Position numbers and translations under genes: made by a program. This document shows positions 37,093 to 46,617 of a stretch of 64,000 nt of DNA, in pieces. The notes under the pieces are model-generated. The model made no database searches, had not been told where the DNA came from, and was given only the letters and a program-made list of their open reading frames with translations. This stretch comes from an uncultured Cetobacterium sp. GTDB lineage: Bacteria; Fusobacteriota; Fusobacteriia; Fusobacteriales; Fusobacteriaceae. The stretch's first letter is position 1; every line of letters begins with the position of its first letter. The stretch spans positions 40,316-104,315 of the forward strand of contig NZ_CAMTIK010000007.1 in the NCBI RefSeq assembly GCF_947072685.1. Reading direction: 5' to 3'.

Positions 37093-38532
37093 ATGAAAAG
37101 ACATTATTTTATATTTTTAATCTTAGCTATCTGTTCATCTAATCTCTACTCTATAGAAAATCCAACCTCTAAAATTGATATAGATATTTCTTTAAAAAAA
37201 TCTATAGTTGAAAATATTATAAACAAAGAACTTCCAAACACCATTGAAGATTCCGGTTCTGGAACTCAAATTTTTGCTGGTAATAACAATAACCTTTTAT
37301 CTGTTGGTTTAGATATTCTTGGGGCTGTAGATAAGAAGTTTTCACAATTTTCAGAATCTTTCATGTGGGCATATAAAATAAACAGAACTCCTATTGTTTT
37401 TAGTGCTCAAGGACAAGAGGTTCAAGCTGTCACTAATTTTACAGGTCTCTTTAAAGCAAATTGGAACAAACAAAAACAAGGCACAGAAATCAATTTAGAT
37501 GGAGATGCTGGGATTAAAAGTAGAGTTAGTATTACTCCGAATTGGACTATCGAGTCTTATAGCTCCCCATTTTTAAATATTTCAAACAATACTATTCCTT
37601 TAACTTTAAATGTTTATGGTTTAAAATTAAAAACAGATATCAATATTGCTGATAGTTTAGAAAAAAGTGTTGTTTCTAAACTTAAAGTAGCTACGAAGGA
37701 CCTAGATTCTAAAATATCATCTTTTAACCTAAGAGAACTCGTTGAAAAATATTGGTTACAACTAAAAGAACCTATCCTCATAAATCCACAATATAATCTT
37801 TGGCTTACAGCAAATCTAAATTCAGCTAGATATTCTGACTTAGTTTCAACAGATGATCGACTAGGAATAAAAGTTGGCGCAGATGCTCAGATACAACTTT
37901 ATTTTGGTGAGAAACCCTCGCCTTTAAATTTAACAGCACTCCCTCCTATAAATTTTGGATTTGTTGACAATAACTTTAATATTTTTTTACCTGTTTCATC
38001 TTCATACAGCTCTTTGAATGAAGTAATCAACAAGAATCTTCCAAAAGAAAATTTTAAAGTTATTCCTGGTGTATATTCCCATATAGATAATATTGCACTT
38101 TCAAATTTAAATAATGAACTCTACATAACAAGTGATTTTTCAGTTTCTATTTTAAATTTTTTAAAACCAACAGGTATAATAAAAGCAACTATTAAACCTA
38201 ATTTTGATGCCAACACTGAAACTCTTTCCAGTGAAAATTTTGACTATGTTTTAGAGACAAATAGTTTCATGTTAAGTATTGCCAATAAACTGTTTAAAAA
38301 TAAAATCAGAAAAAATATTATTGAAAACTATCTTTCTTTCAATACTTCAAAAGAAATAAATTTAGCGAAAGATTTCCTTCAACAAAAATTAGGATACATT
38401 GAAGTTGATAAAAATGTTCATCTCAAAACAAATATTTCTGACTTAAAAATTATGGATGTTTCTCTAAATGAAAATAGGATCTCTATAACATTCAATATAT
38501 TAGGAAAATCCTCGCTTGAAATTTTAGACTAA
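37093..38532 (+). CDS. Exported DUF4403-like protein
   Basis: The 479-residue protein has a cleavable signal peptide (FIFLILAICSSNLYS). It resembles the DUF4403 family: an opening IDIDISLKKSIVENIINKEL segment, a beta-rich body with repeated amphipathic strands, and a recurrent helix-strand pattern (SLEKSVVSKLKVATKDLDSK). Family members are periplasmic or envelope proteins of unknown role, some related to lipid-binding TULIP-like folds. GGAGG lies 8 bases before the ATG. It stands alone between two terminators. The family assignment is by resemblance and moderate. Confidence 0.65.
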   Translation: MKRHYFIFLILAICSSNLYSIENPTSKIDIDISLKKSIVENIINKELPNTIEDSGSGTQIFAGNNNNLLSVGLDILGAVDKKFSQFSESFMWAYKINRTPIVFSAQGQEVQAVTNFTGLFKANWNKQKQGTEINLDGDAGIKSRVSITPNWTIESYSSPFLNISNNTIPLTLNVYGLKLKTDINIADSLEKSVVSKLKVATKDLDSKISSFNLRELVEKYWLQLKEPILINPQYNLWLTANLNSARYSDLVSTDDRLGIKVGADAQIQLYFGEKPSPLNLTALPPINFGFVDNNFNIFLPVSSSYSSLNEVINKNLPKENFKVIPGVYSHIDNIALSNLNNELYITSDFSVSILNFLKPTGIIKATIKPNFDANTETLSSENFDYVLETNSFMLSIANKLFKNKIRKNIIENYLSFNTSKEINLAKDFLQQKLGYIEVDKNVHLKTNISDLKIMDVSLNENRISITFNILGKSSLEILD

Positions 38533-38546
38533 AATATAAAAAATGG

Positions 38547-38588
38547 CTATCCAAAAAGTAAAATATAAAAAATTTACTTTTTGGATAG
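38547..38588. terminator. Long hairpin terminator between convergent genes
   Basis: A 16-bp perfect stem CTATCCAAAAAGTAAA/TTTACTTTTTGGATAG (38547-38562 with 38573-38588). A T-run follows on the minus strand, so it chiefly serves the Gfo/Idh gene. Confidence 0.8.
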
Positions 38589-38594
38589 ACCAAT

Positions 38595-39536
38595 TTATTT
38601 TGTCATTATTTTCGCTACATTTTTAGATAGCTCCCAAGTATTTATTTCGGATTCTACCTTTTTTTCCTCAATTAATTTTAAAAAACCTTTTAGTTCATAT
38701 ATCATGCTATTCTCTTCTTGAGGTACAGTTATTATCTCCTCAGAAGCGTCATTATAGATTATTTTTATATTTTTAATATTAGAAATACTATCTATTACGA
38801 TACAACCTTTCTCACCTTGAATTTCACTTCCTATATAACTGTTTGTTATTTTTGAATAAAATATACTTGCTATCATATTTTTATACTCCAATACAATATT
38901 TCCTATCCCAGAAACTCCGCTATTTAAAAGATAATCTCTACCTGTTGATGAAATTGGAATCCCAAATAATCTCAACGCAAAGTATAACGGATAAACTCCT
39001 ATATCTAAATGAGCACCTCCTCCAAATTTCGGATCAAATATATTTGTCAAATTCCCATTCTTTAAATCTGTATATCTAGAAGAATATTGACAAAAATTTC
39101 CAATAAATCCTCTCACAATACCTATTTTATGGATATTATCTTGAATAGATTTAAAATTTGGTAGAAATGTATTTTTCATTGCTTCCATCAAGGTAACTTT
39201 ATTTTTATAAGCTGCATTGAACATTTCATCAATTTCTTTTTCATTTAGACCCATTGGTTTTTCACAAAGAATATTTTTTTTTGCATTTAAAAGCTCTATA
39301 ACTTGAGAGCAATGAAGAGAATTTGGACTAGCAATATAAACCATATCCACATCACTTTTCCCTAATTCATCCAGAGTTGTTACAATATGATTTACTCCAT
39401 ATATATCTCCAAACTCTTTTCCCTTTTCATAACTTCTTGAATAAATAGTTCTTATAGAGCAACCTTTAACTTTCAATGCTGCTTCTATAAATTGATTACT
39501 AATTTTACTCGTTCCTATAATTCCTATTTTTATCAT
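38595..39536 (-). CDS. Gfo/Idh/MocA family oxidoreductase
   Basis: This is a 313-residue NAD(P)-dependent dehydrogenase. It has an N-terminal Rossmann fold (IGIIGTSKISNQFIEAA), the CEKPMG motif (about residues 91-96) with the family's catalytic Lys, and a C-terminal alpha/beta substrate domain with GGGAHLDIGVYPLYFALRLFG. Members act on sugars or cyclitols; the substrate is not evident. GGGGAG precedes the ATG. It is downstream of the hut operon on the same strand but separated by a terminator. Confidence 0.88.
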   Translation of the reverse strand: MIKIGIIGTSKISNQFIEAALKVKGCSIRTIYSRSYEKGKEFGDIYGVNHIVTTLDELGKSDVDMVYIASPNSLHCSQVIELLNAKKNILCEKPMGLNEKEIDEMFNAAYKNKVTLMEAMKNTFLPNFKSIQDNIHKIGIVRGFIGNFCQYSSRYTDLKNGNLTNIFDPKFGGGAHLDIGVYPLYFALRLFGIPISSTGRDYLLNSGVSGIGNIVLEYKNMIASIFYSKITNSYIGSEIQGEKGCIVIDSISNIKNIKIIYNDASEEIITVPQEENSMIYELKGFLKLIEEKKVESEINTWELSKNVAKIMTK

Positions 39537-39553
39537 CTATAACTCCCCTTTTC

Positions 39554-39583
39554 TTAAAAAAAAGTGACACAAAAGTGTCACTT
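39554..39583 (-). terminator. Terminator of the hut operon
   Basis: The stem AAGTGACAC/GTGTCACTT (39562-39570 with 39575-39583) with an AAAA loop on the plus strand is followed by a long T-run in the minus direction. Confidence 0.88.
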
Positions 39584-39585
39584 CA

Positions 39586-40224
39586 CTACAAATTTTGATT
39601 TACAGCCTCTAATATCTCTTTTTTAACCTCTTCTGAAGCTATAACCAGCTCATTCAACTCTTTAATGATATCCTCTTTATATGAGCTATTTGGCAAAGCT
39701 GATAGGTTTATCTTTACATTTAATATTCCGCCTTCAATTCCTGAGTATAACAATATGGCTGAGACCCCCAAATCTGTAATTGCATTCTTGTTCCCATATT
39801 TTAATATATATTTCAAATTTTTTAAAGTTTTTTCTGATAACCTACAAATATCTAGTGGAGTTTTAATAGCCATTTTCAAGCTATTTTCTATAGCTTGACC
39901 TCTTGTATCCCTTTCCACCTGCGTTTCTTTTGGAAGCTTGTATGCGTCCATCACTAAATTATAAGCTTCCGTATCTCTATCTACGAGCTCTTCTAATTTT
40001 TTTCTATCGTACCCTATTTCATTGAACGCTTTTCCAAAAATTTCTATATCTTCATCTGAAAGCTCTTTATATTTTTTCTTTCCAAAGGTTAAATGTGCTA
40101 CCATTCTTGCTAATGTACACCCTAACGCCGATACCAATGCTGATACCGATCCACCTCCTGGAGCTGGGCTTTTAGAATCTACTTCATTTAGAAACTCTTC
40201 CACTGTCAAATCTAGTAATTTCAT
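39586..40224 (-). CDS. fchA: Formimidoyltetrahydrofolate cyclodeaminase
   Basis: This 212-residue helical protein matches the C-terminal half of mammalian FTCD, here encoded separately. It contains the glycine-rich SPAPGGGSVSALVSALGC. It converts 5-formimidoyl-THF, produced by the neighbouring FtcD, to 5,10-methenyl-THF and ammonia. Of two adjacent ATG codons, the second (40224) is favoured because it is 5 bases from GGAGG and the first only 2. It is the last gene of the hut operon, 9 bases after hutI, followed by a terminator. Confidence 0.93.
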   Translation of the reverse strand: MKLLDLTVEEFLNEVDSKSPAPGGGSVSALVSALGCTLARMVAHLTFGKKKYKELSDEDIEIFGKAFNEIGYDRKKLEELVDRDTEAYNLVMDAYKLPKETQVERDTRGQAIENSLKMAIKTPLDICRLSEKTLKNLKYILKYGNKNAITDLGVSAILLYSGIEGGILNVKINLSALPNSSYKEDIIKELNELVIASEEVKKEILEAVNQNL

Positions 40225-40233
40225 CATATCCTC

Positions 40234-41484
40234 CTACTTTTTAAAAACTAAACATCCACCCTTAAACACTTTTTTTGTATGACTAATTCCAAAATGATAA
40301 AGTATATACTCTATATTATTGGCATCAAAAATTACAAAATCTGCTTTTTTTCCAATCTCTAAAGACCCTATTTTTTTATCTTTTCCTAAGGATTTCGCTG
40401 CATTTATAGTTACAGCTTTAAATATCTCTTTAGGACGCATTTTTAATTTCAATGCAGCTATTTGCATGATTAATTGTAAATTCTCTGTTGGACATGATCC
40501 TGGATTATAATCTGTTGAAAGTGCTACTTGAACTCCTTCATCTATCATTTTTCTTGCAGGAGCATACTCTTTATTTAGACTAAATGATGTCCCAGGAAGT
40601 AAATTTGCTATAGTTTTACTATTTTTCAATGCTTTAATTCCATTCTCACTTATAGCCATAAGATGATCTGCTGAATACGCACCAACTTCAACTGCTAACT
40701 GTGCTCCACCTATATTTATAATTTCATCCGCATGTAGTCTTAATTTTAATTTATTTTTTTTCGCTTCTAACAACATTTTTCTGCTTTCTTCTATTGAAAA
40801 AACCCCTTCTTCACAGAAGACATCAAAAAATTCTGCTAATTTTTTCTCTTTAATTTCCGGCAATAACGCAATAACAGATTCTATAAATCCTTCTCTATTA
40901 TTTTTAAACTCTTTTGGAAGAGCATGAGCTCCCATGAATGTCGAGACAATTTCTACTTCTTGCTCATGATTTAATCTTTCGTTCACGTAGAGTTGCTTTA
41001 ACTCTGTATTCCTATCTAATCCATATCCACTTTTAGATTCAATAGTTGTGACTCCAAATCCTAGCATTCTCTTCAAACTTTTTTTGGCCTTAAAAACCAG
41101 TTCCTCCTCTGTAGCTTGTTGAGTAGATTTTACAGAACTTAGTATCCCACCACCCTTTTCTAAAATTTCTAGATACGGTACTCCTTGAATTTTGTCTAAA
41201 AACTCATTTTCTCTAGACCCTGCATGCACTAAGTGAGTATGAGAATCTATTAATCCTGGAGTAACAACTTTCCCTTCAGCATCAATTAATTTTGTTGTAA
41301 ATTTTACAAACTTTGAAGGGACATCACCTTTTCCTATTCCTATTATTTCTCCTCCAGATACGGCTAAATATCCACCTTGAATTATTTCTATATTTTCCAT
41401 CAAACTTTCCCCGTCATTAGGTATTAAAAGCTCTTTAGAAGTAACTAATTGCCCAATATTATAAACTATCAAATCTGCATTCAT
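40234..41484 (-). CDS. hutI: Imidazolonepropionase
   Basis: This is a 416-residue amidohydrolase-fold enzyme. The metal-binding motif is GLIDSHTHLVHAG (about 76-88), GAHALPKEF follows, LRLHADEI carries a further His, and STDYNPGSCP carries the active-site Asp. It hydrolyses 4-imidazolone-5-propanoate to N-formimidoyl-glutamate, the third step of histidine degradation. GGGGTGAG precedes the ATG. It is flanked by ftcD (18 bases) and fchA. Confidence 0.95.
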   Translation of the reverse strand: MNADLIVYNIGQLVTSKELLIPNDGESLMENIEIIQGGYLAVSGGEIIGIGKGDVPSKFVKFTTKLIDAEGKVVTPGLIDSHTHLVHAGSRENEFLDKIQGVPYLEILEKGGGILSSVKSTQQATEEELVFKAKKSLKRMLGFGVTTIESKSGYGLDRNTELKQLYVNERLNHEQEVEIVSTFMGAHALPKEFKNNREGFIESVIALLPEIKEKKLAEFFDVFCEEGVFSIEESRKMLLEAKKNKLKLRLHADEIINIGGAQLAVEVGAYSADHLMAISENGIKALKNSKTIANLLPGTSFSLNKEYAPARKMIDEGVQVALSTDYNPGSCPTENLQLIMQIAALKLKMRPKEIFKAVTINAAKSLGKDKKIGSLEIGKKADFVIFDANNIEYILYHFGISHTKKVFKGGCLVFKK

Positions 41485-41502
41485 AAACTCACCCCATACT
41501 TT

Positions 41503-42399
41503 CTACTTCAACAACTCATTTTCTATTACCTTATCTATTTTAAATCCATCTAAACCTAAATAGTATTCCATTGAATCTACTAAAGCCTCCATTGGAACCG
41601 CACCTATTATTTCACTTCCTAAAACATTCACACCGTATCTTCTAGCTTCCATTTTTACAGTTTCATAAACTCTATAAATCGGATTTTTCTTATAATCTTT
41701 TATATTCATAGTAACTTGAACAAATCCTTTTTCCTTTATTTCCGCCGGACCCGCTTGAATATATCTAAAACCACCACTAGAAAATCTTATAGCCTTAGAA
41801 ATTTCTTTAGCTATATTTACATTAGTTGTATCTAAATTAATATTGAAAGCTATAAGAGACATTCTTCCTCCAACCGCAGTTACTCCCGCTGTTAAATGAG
41901 GAACTCTTTCTCCAAAATCTGGCTTCCATTCATCCAGTTTTAATTTTTCTCCCATCCCTTCAAATTCACCCTTTCTAATAGAGGGTAAAGAAACTCTATT
42001 CGGAGCTGTTGCCGACTCCTCATATAAAAAAACTGGGATTTTGAAATTTTCCCATATCTCTTTCGCGACAATTTTCGATAACTCAATACACTCAGCCATC
42101 GTGATATCTTTTATAGGAATAAATGGAATCACATCTGTTGCTCCCATTCTTAAATGCTCACCCTTTTGAAAATTCATATCTATTAATTCAGTAGCTATTC
42201 CAACAGATTCTACAACTGCTTTTACTATATCATCTGGTTCTCCAATTACAGTTATAACTGTTCTGTTATAATCTGCATCTGGCTCACAACCCATAAACTT
42301 AATATTTTTATTGTTTTTAAATGGAGCCGCTATTTTTTCTATTTTTTCTAAATCTTTTCCTTCACTGTAATTAGGCACACACTGTACTAACTTTCTCAT
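41503..42399 (-). CDS. ftcD: Glutamate formimidoyltransferase
   Basis: The 298-residue protein is the formiminotransferase half of FTCD. It opens with LVQCVPNYSEGKDLEKI and contains the conserved NRTVITVIGEPDDI, LRMGATDVIPFIP and PHLTAGVTAVGGR segments. It transfers the formimidoyl group of N-formimidoyl-glutamate to tetrahydrofolate, releasing glutamate. ATG 42399 is preceded by TTGGAGGAAGAG; an in-frame TTG at 42411 overlaps this site and is not favoured. It lies 19 bases after hutH. Confidence 0.94.
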   Translation of the reverse strand: MRKLVQCVPNYSEGKDLEKIEKIAAPFKNNKNIKFMGCEPDADYNRTVITVIGEPDDIVKAVVESVGIATELIDMNFQKGEHLRMGATDVIPFIPIKDITMAECIELSKIVAKEIWENFKIPVFLYEESATAPNRVSLPSIRKGEFEGMGEKLKLDEWKPDFGERVPHLTAGVTAVGGRMSLIAFNINLDTTNVNIAKEISKAIRFSSGGFRYIQAGPAEIKEKGFVQVTMNIKDYKKNPIYRVYETVKMEARRYGVNVLGSEIIGAVPMEALVDSMEYYLGLDGFKIDKVIENELLK

Positions 42400-42418
42400 C
42401 TCTTCCTCCAAGTTTGAA

Positions 42419-43951
42419 TTAGATTTTTAAAATACCTACATTCTCCTCTACTTTTTCAACAATTTTATTTGTCTTTATAAGTTCTTCCACTTTTTCAATA
42501 TCTATATACATAACTCTGTCTGCATCGTAGTACTCTACCAATTCTCTCACCAGAGTATGAGCTTCATTTGTTCCCTTCCCTAATTTTCGAACATCTCTTA
42601 AATCAATACCTTGACATGCTGTCAGTATTTCCATAGCTATAACCTTCCTTGCATTACCTAAAATTTCATAAGCTTTTCTAGCAGCTATAGTCCCCATAGA
42701 AACATGATCTTCTTGATTTGCAGATGATGGTATTGAATCTACAGATGCTGGATGAGCTAAAACTTTATTTTCTGAAACTAAGGAAGCCGCACTATACTGA
42801 ACAATCATAAATCCTGAATTTACTCCTCCATTTTTTACTAAAAATGCTGGCAATCCATTATTTAAAGCTGGATTCACTAATCTCTCAAGTCTTCTTTCAG
42901 AAATATTAGCCATTTCAGCTAAAGCTATCCCTAAAAAATCAAACGGAAGCGCCATAGGTTGCCCATGAAAATTCCCCCCAGATAAAACTTCATTCTCATC
43001 TGGAAAAATTATAGGATTATCAGTCACTGCATTTATTTCTATTTCAACTTTTTCTTTTACATAGTTCAACGTATCTTTACTTGCTCCGTGTACTTGTGGT
43101 GAACATCTTAGGCTATATGGATCCTGAACTCTAAGTTCTCCTTGTTTTGTTATAGAGCTACTATCTTTTAATATTTTTTTTATATTTTTTGCGGTTTTAA
43201 TCTGTCCCAAATGTCCTCTAACTTCTTGAAGTTTAGGATCAAACGCACAAATAATTCCATTTAATGCTTCCATTGACAGTCCGACAGCTATATCTAGATG
43301 TTTCATCAAATTAATAGCATCATAGACTGCATGAGCTCCAACTGATGTCATCACTTGAGTTCCATTTATAAGTGCTAATCCCTCTTTAGAAGACAATTCA
43401 TCCAACGGCTTTAACTTCGCTTTTTTCAAAGCTATTTTCCCTTCTAATAACTCTCCATTATAGTAAGCTTTTCCCATTCCTAACATAACTAAAACCATAT
43501 GAGAAAGTGGGGCTAAGTCTCCTGAAGCACCCAGAGAACCCTTTTCTGGTATATAAGGAATTACATCTTTATTTATCATATCAACCAATAGATCTATCAC
43601 TATTTGCCTTACACCCGAATAGCCCTGTATCAAATTATTTACTCTAAGGACCATTATTCCTTTAGCTTGATCTAAAGGCAATGGATTTCCAACTCCACAT
43701 GAATGGCTAATGATTAAATTTCTTTGTAATGTGGCTGTTTCTTCTTTTGAAATAACTTTATCCGAAAACTTTCCAAAACCTGTTGTTATTCCATAAGATA
43801 CCTTTCCCTCATTTACATATCTTTCAACTAATTCTCTCGCCTTAGCTACCTTCATTTTGGCATCTTCTGATACCTTCACCTTATAGCCTCTTCTTGTTAC
43901 ATCAATCAAATCCTCTAAACTTAATCTTTTGTTCCCCATAAGTAGTTCCAA
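42419..43951 (-). CDS. hutH: Histidine ammonia-lyase
   Basis: The 510-residue lyase converts histidine to urocanate and ammonia. The MIO cofactor arises from Ala-Ser-Gly in GSLGASGDLAPLSHM (about residues 141-155). Other marks are the N-terminal YGITTGFGKFSD and the NPIIFPDENEVLSGGNFHGQ region. The most likely start is TTG 43951, 9 bases from AAAGGAGG; the next ATG (43939) would be 21 bases away. Family alignment supports the longer form. It follows the transporter gene by 16 bases. No urocanase gene follows. Confidence 0.96.
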   Translation of the reverse strand: MELLMGNKRLSLEDLIDVTRRGYKVKVSEDAKMKVAKARELVERYVNEGKVSYGITTGFGKFSDKVISKEETATLQRNLIISHSCGVGNPLPLDQAKGIMVLRVNNLIQGYSGVRQIVIDLLVDMINKDVIPYIPEKGSLGASGDLAPLSHMVLVMLGMGKAYYNGELLEGKIALKKAKLKPLDELSSKEGLALINGTQVMTSVGAHAVYDAINLMKHLDIAVGLSMEALNGIICAFDPKLQEVRGHLGQIKTAKNIKKILKDSSSITKQGELRVQDPYSLRCSPQVHGASKDTLNYVKEKVEIEINAVTDNPIIFPDENEVLSGGNFHGQPMALPFDFLGIALAEMANISERRLERLVNPALNNGLPAFLVKNGGVNSGFMIVQYSAASLVSENKVLAHPASVDSIPSSANQEDHVSMGTIAARKAYEILGNARKVIAMEILTACQGIDLRDVRKLGKGTNEAHTLVRELVEYYDADRVMYIDIEKVEELIKTNKIVEKVEENVGILKI

Positions 43952-43967
43952 ATCAATCTGCCTCCTT

Positions 43968-45266
43968 TTAGAATAGTACTCCGCCTATAACTCCTGCAAT
44001 TATAAGTGGTATATTATAGTGCATAAATGTTGGAATACAAGTATCCCTTATATGATCATGCTGTCCATCAGCATTTAATCCTGCAGTTGGTCCTAATGTT
44101 GAATCTGAAGCTGGTGACCCTGCATCTCCCAATGCACCTGCACAAGCTATTAAAACAATTGTTCCTAAAGGTGAAATTCCCAACTCTATACATAATGGTA
44201 CATAGATTGCCGCTAGTATTGGAATTGTACCAAAAGAAGTTCCGATTCCCATGGTTACAAACAATCCAACTAAAAGCATTACAAAAGATCCCATCATTTT
44301 ACTTCCACCCACTACTCCAACGACACCTTGAACTAATCCAGAGATAGCCCCTGTTTCTCTTATTACACTTCCATATCCTGCTGCTACTAGCATTATAAAA
44401 GCTATAAGCCCCATTATTCCAATTCCACCACTCACTAAATTATCTATATCTGTCCATTTAATAACTTTTGTTGCAACCATAAAAGCTATTGCTACAATTG
44501 CACCTAAAGGTAATGAACCTGTATACAACTGAATTCCAAATGCAATTATTGCAGACATCAATGTGTACCAATGTTTTAGTTCCATCTTTTCTGGAATCTC
44601 CTCCACAATGCCACCAACTGTTAAATCTTTATACTCTCTGGGTTTACTATAACTTATAAAAACAGCTATCAATAAACCTATAAACATTGCAACCCCTAAA
44701 ATCCAAGTCGCCTTCCAAACTTGATCTAACTGAACATTCATTCCATTACTTATGATTTGATCTCGGATTATTCCATGAAATATCAATCCAAACCCAACCG
44801 GAAGAACTATATATGGCATTTTTAATCCAAAAGTCAAGGAACAAGCCATTGCTCTTCTATCCATTTTTAATTCATCCATCAATTTTAATAATGGTGGAAT
44901 CAAAATTGGTATAAAAGCTATATGAACTGGTATCAAATTCTGAGAAAAACATGCTATTGTAGCTATAATCATAGCCAATATCCATTTTTTTCCACTGACT
45001 ACCTTTGAAATTTTCTTTGATAAAAGTGCGGCTACTCCAGTGCTATTAATAGCAACTGCTAAAGTACCCAACAAAATATAACTAAGTGCAGTTTCAGAGT
45101 TTCCTCCCATTCCACCAATAAGTGTTCTCATTGTTTCACTTACTCCAATTCCTGAAGTTACACCTGCTACTAATGCCGCCACTAATATTGCAAGAATAAC
45201 ATTTAATTTTAATAAACTTAGCACAATCATAGTAGTAACGGATAGTATTACTGGATTAAAAATCAT
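43968..45266 (-). CDS. Na+/H+ antiporter-family transporter, probable histidine permease
   Basis: This is a 432-residue inner-membrane protein with about eleven to twelve membrane segments in the NhaC-like/YuiF group. It has GLKMPYIVLPVGFGLIFHG and the strongly conserved ACAGALGDAGSPASDSTLGP near the C-terminus. It is the first gene of the hut operon, 16 bases before hutH and driven by a consensus promoter. Histidine import is therefore the natural role; that substrate is inferred from context. TAGGAGG precedes the ATG. Confidence 0.85.
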   Translation of the reverse strand: MIFNPVILSVTTMIVLSLLKLNVILAILVAALVAGVTSGIGVSETMRTLIGGMGGNSETALSYILLGTLAVAINSTGVAALLSKKISKVVSGKKWILAMIIATIACFSQNLIPVHIAFIPILIPPLLKLMDELKMDRRAMACSLTFGLKMPYIVLPVGFGLIFHGIIRDQIISNGMNVQLDQVWKATWILGVAMFIGLLIAVFISYSKPREYKDLTVGGIVEEIPEKMELKHWYTLMSAIIAFGIQLYTGSLPLGAIVAIAFMVATKVIKWTDIDNLVSGGIGIMGLIAFIMLVAAGYGSVIRETGAISGLVQGVVGVVGGSKMMGSFVMLLVGLFVTMGIGTSFGTIPILAAIYVPLCIELGISPLGTIVLIACAGALGDAGSPASDSTLGPTAGLNADGQHDHIRDTCIPTFMHYNIPLIIAGVIGGVLF

Positions 45267-45309
45267 TTTGGACCTCCTATTTAATTTTTCAACTTCTCAA
45301 GTGATACTT

Positions 45310-45338
45310 ATATTACCCAATGAATGGCTTAAAGTCAA
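45310..45338 (-). promoter_or_regulatory. Promoter of the hut operon
   Basis: Minus-strand TTGACT (45338-45333), a 17-bp spacer and TAATAT (45315-45310), about 43 bases before the transporter start. A short dyad AAGT-N3-ACTT (about 45299-45309) lies near the expected transcription start and might be an operator. No regulator gene is adjacent. Confidence 0.8.
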
Positions 45339-45381
45339 TAGCACTTATTATATATTTATTTAATATGTACTATAAAATAAT

Positions 45382-45418
45382 AAACCCCTCCATTAAAATA
45401 TCTTTAATGAAGGGGTTT
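45382..45418 (-). terminator. Hairpin terminator after hydF
   Basis: A long stem AAACCCCT/AGGGGTTT extends inward through CATTAAA/TTTAATG with one mismatch. It lies three bases after the hydF stop codon. The T-tract behind it is interrupted. Confidence 0.75.
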
Positions 45419-45420
45419 AC

Positions 45421-46608
45421 TTATCTAAAAACTTTTACAGCCTTATCTAATATTCCATTTACTTCAGCAATAACCAAGCCATAATTTGTTATTGGTACTT
45501 TTAAACTTTTGACTTCATCAATTCTGCTTTGCATCAACTTTCTATTTATCATACATCCACCACAATGGATAACCATTGCATATTTAGATAGGTCTTCTGG
45601 AAAATCTTTTCCCGCCACAAATTCAAATTCCAGCTCTTTTCCACTGTAATTTCTTATAAGTTTTGGAATTTTTACTCTTCCTATATCTTCATGTGATGTA
45701 TTATGAGTACAGGTTTCAGAAATCAATATTTTATCTCCATGATTTAGTTTTGAAAGTTTCTTTACTCCACTAACTAAATCCCTTAAATCTCCTTTTTGCC
45801 TTGCAAAAATAATGGAAAAACTTGTCAGTTTCGCTTTATTCCCCACTATTTTTTCTACATTTTTAAACGCTTGTGAATCAGTTATCACTAAATCTACATC
45901 CGAGATATCTTCTAGCGCACTTTTTAATTCTGTATCTCTGACCACATAACTTTTTATTCCTGAGTCCAAACACTCTCTTAAAAGTTGAACCTGTGGTAAT
46001 ATTAATCTCCCTTTTGGTGCTTCTGAATCAATTGGGATAACCATTATCACTTTCCCATTATAAGGGATAATATCACTTATTAGTTTAGGTTCTTCCTGTT
46101 CCTTTTGAATCTCTTTTAAAATATTCTCTTTTAAATTTAATATACTCTCTCTATTCTGAGTTGATATAAATATTCCATGAGGAAATATTTTTTTTATAAT
46201 ATACTTACTAGCATCTGTTAAATCCTCACATTTATTCAAAACTAATACAAATGGTATGTTATACTTTTTAAAAGTGAGTTCTTGATCTTTATAAAAAGCC
46301 ATATCAATGGCATTTACATCCATTACAAGTAAGGCAAAATCTGTTCTTTTTAATTCCTGAATCGCTCTTTTCATTCTCAGCTCACCAAGTTCACTTTCAT
46401 CATCTAAACCTGCTGTATCTATAAAAAGTACCGGTCCATATGGTAAAAACTCCATTGCTTTTGTTACAGTATCAGTTGTTGTCCCCGCAACATTGGAAAC
46501 TATTGATATCTCCTGCTCAACAATAGCATTTAAAAGAGAGGACTTTCCTGAATTTGTTTTTCCGAAAATTCCAATATGTAATCTATTTGAATTAGGTGTA
46601 CTCTTCAT
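45421..46608 (-). CDS. hydF: [FeFe] hydrogenase H-cluster maturation GTPase HydF
   Basis: This is a 395-residue scaffold protein on which the 2Fe subcluster is assembled before transfer to HydA. The N-terminal Ras-like GTPase has GIFGKTNSGKSSLLN (P-loop), the SNVAGTTTDTVTK switch, DTAGLDDESE and LNKCED. The C-terminal cluster-binding domain has CTHNTSHEDIG and HCGGCMINRK, the HydF-type CxH...HCxxC pattern. AGGAGG precedes the ATG, 9 bases after hydG. It is the last gene of hydEGF. Confidence 0.96.
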   Translation of the reverse strand: MKSTPNSNRLHIGIFGKTNSGKSSLLNAIVEQEISIVSNVAGTTTDTVTKAMEFLPYGPVLFIDTAGLDDESELGELRMKRAIQELKRTDFALLVMDVNAIDMAFYKDQELTFKKYNIPFVLVLNKCEDLTDASKYIIKKIFPHGIFISTQNRESILNLKENILKEIQKEQEEPKLISDIIPYNGKVIMVIPIDSEAPKGRLILPQVQLLRECLDSGIKSYVVRDTELKSALEDISDVDLVITDSQAFKNVEKIVGNKAKLTSFSIIFARQKGDLRDLVSGVKKLSKLNHGDKILISETCTHNTSHEDIGRVKIPKLIRNYSGKELEFEFVAGKDFPEDLSKYAMVIHCGGCMINRKLMQSRIDEVKSLKVPITNYGLVIAEVNGILDKAVKVFR

Positions 46609-46617
46609 TAACTCCTC

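Noticed and set aside
44027..44347. Plus-strand 106-codon ORF opposite the hut transporter
   Set aside because: It is a Leu/His-rich antisense frame of a conserved membrane protein and shows no independent support.
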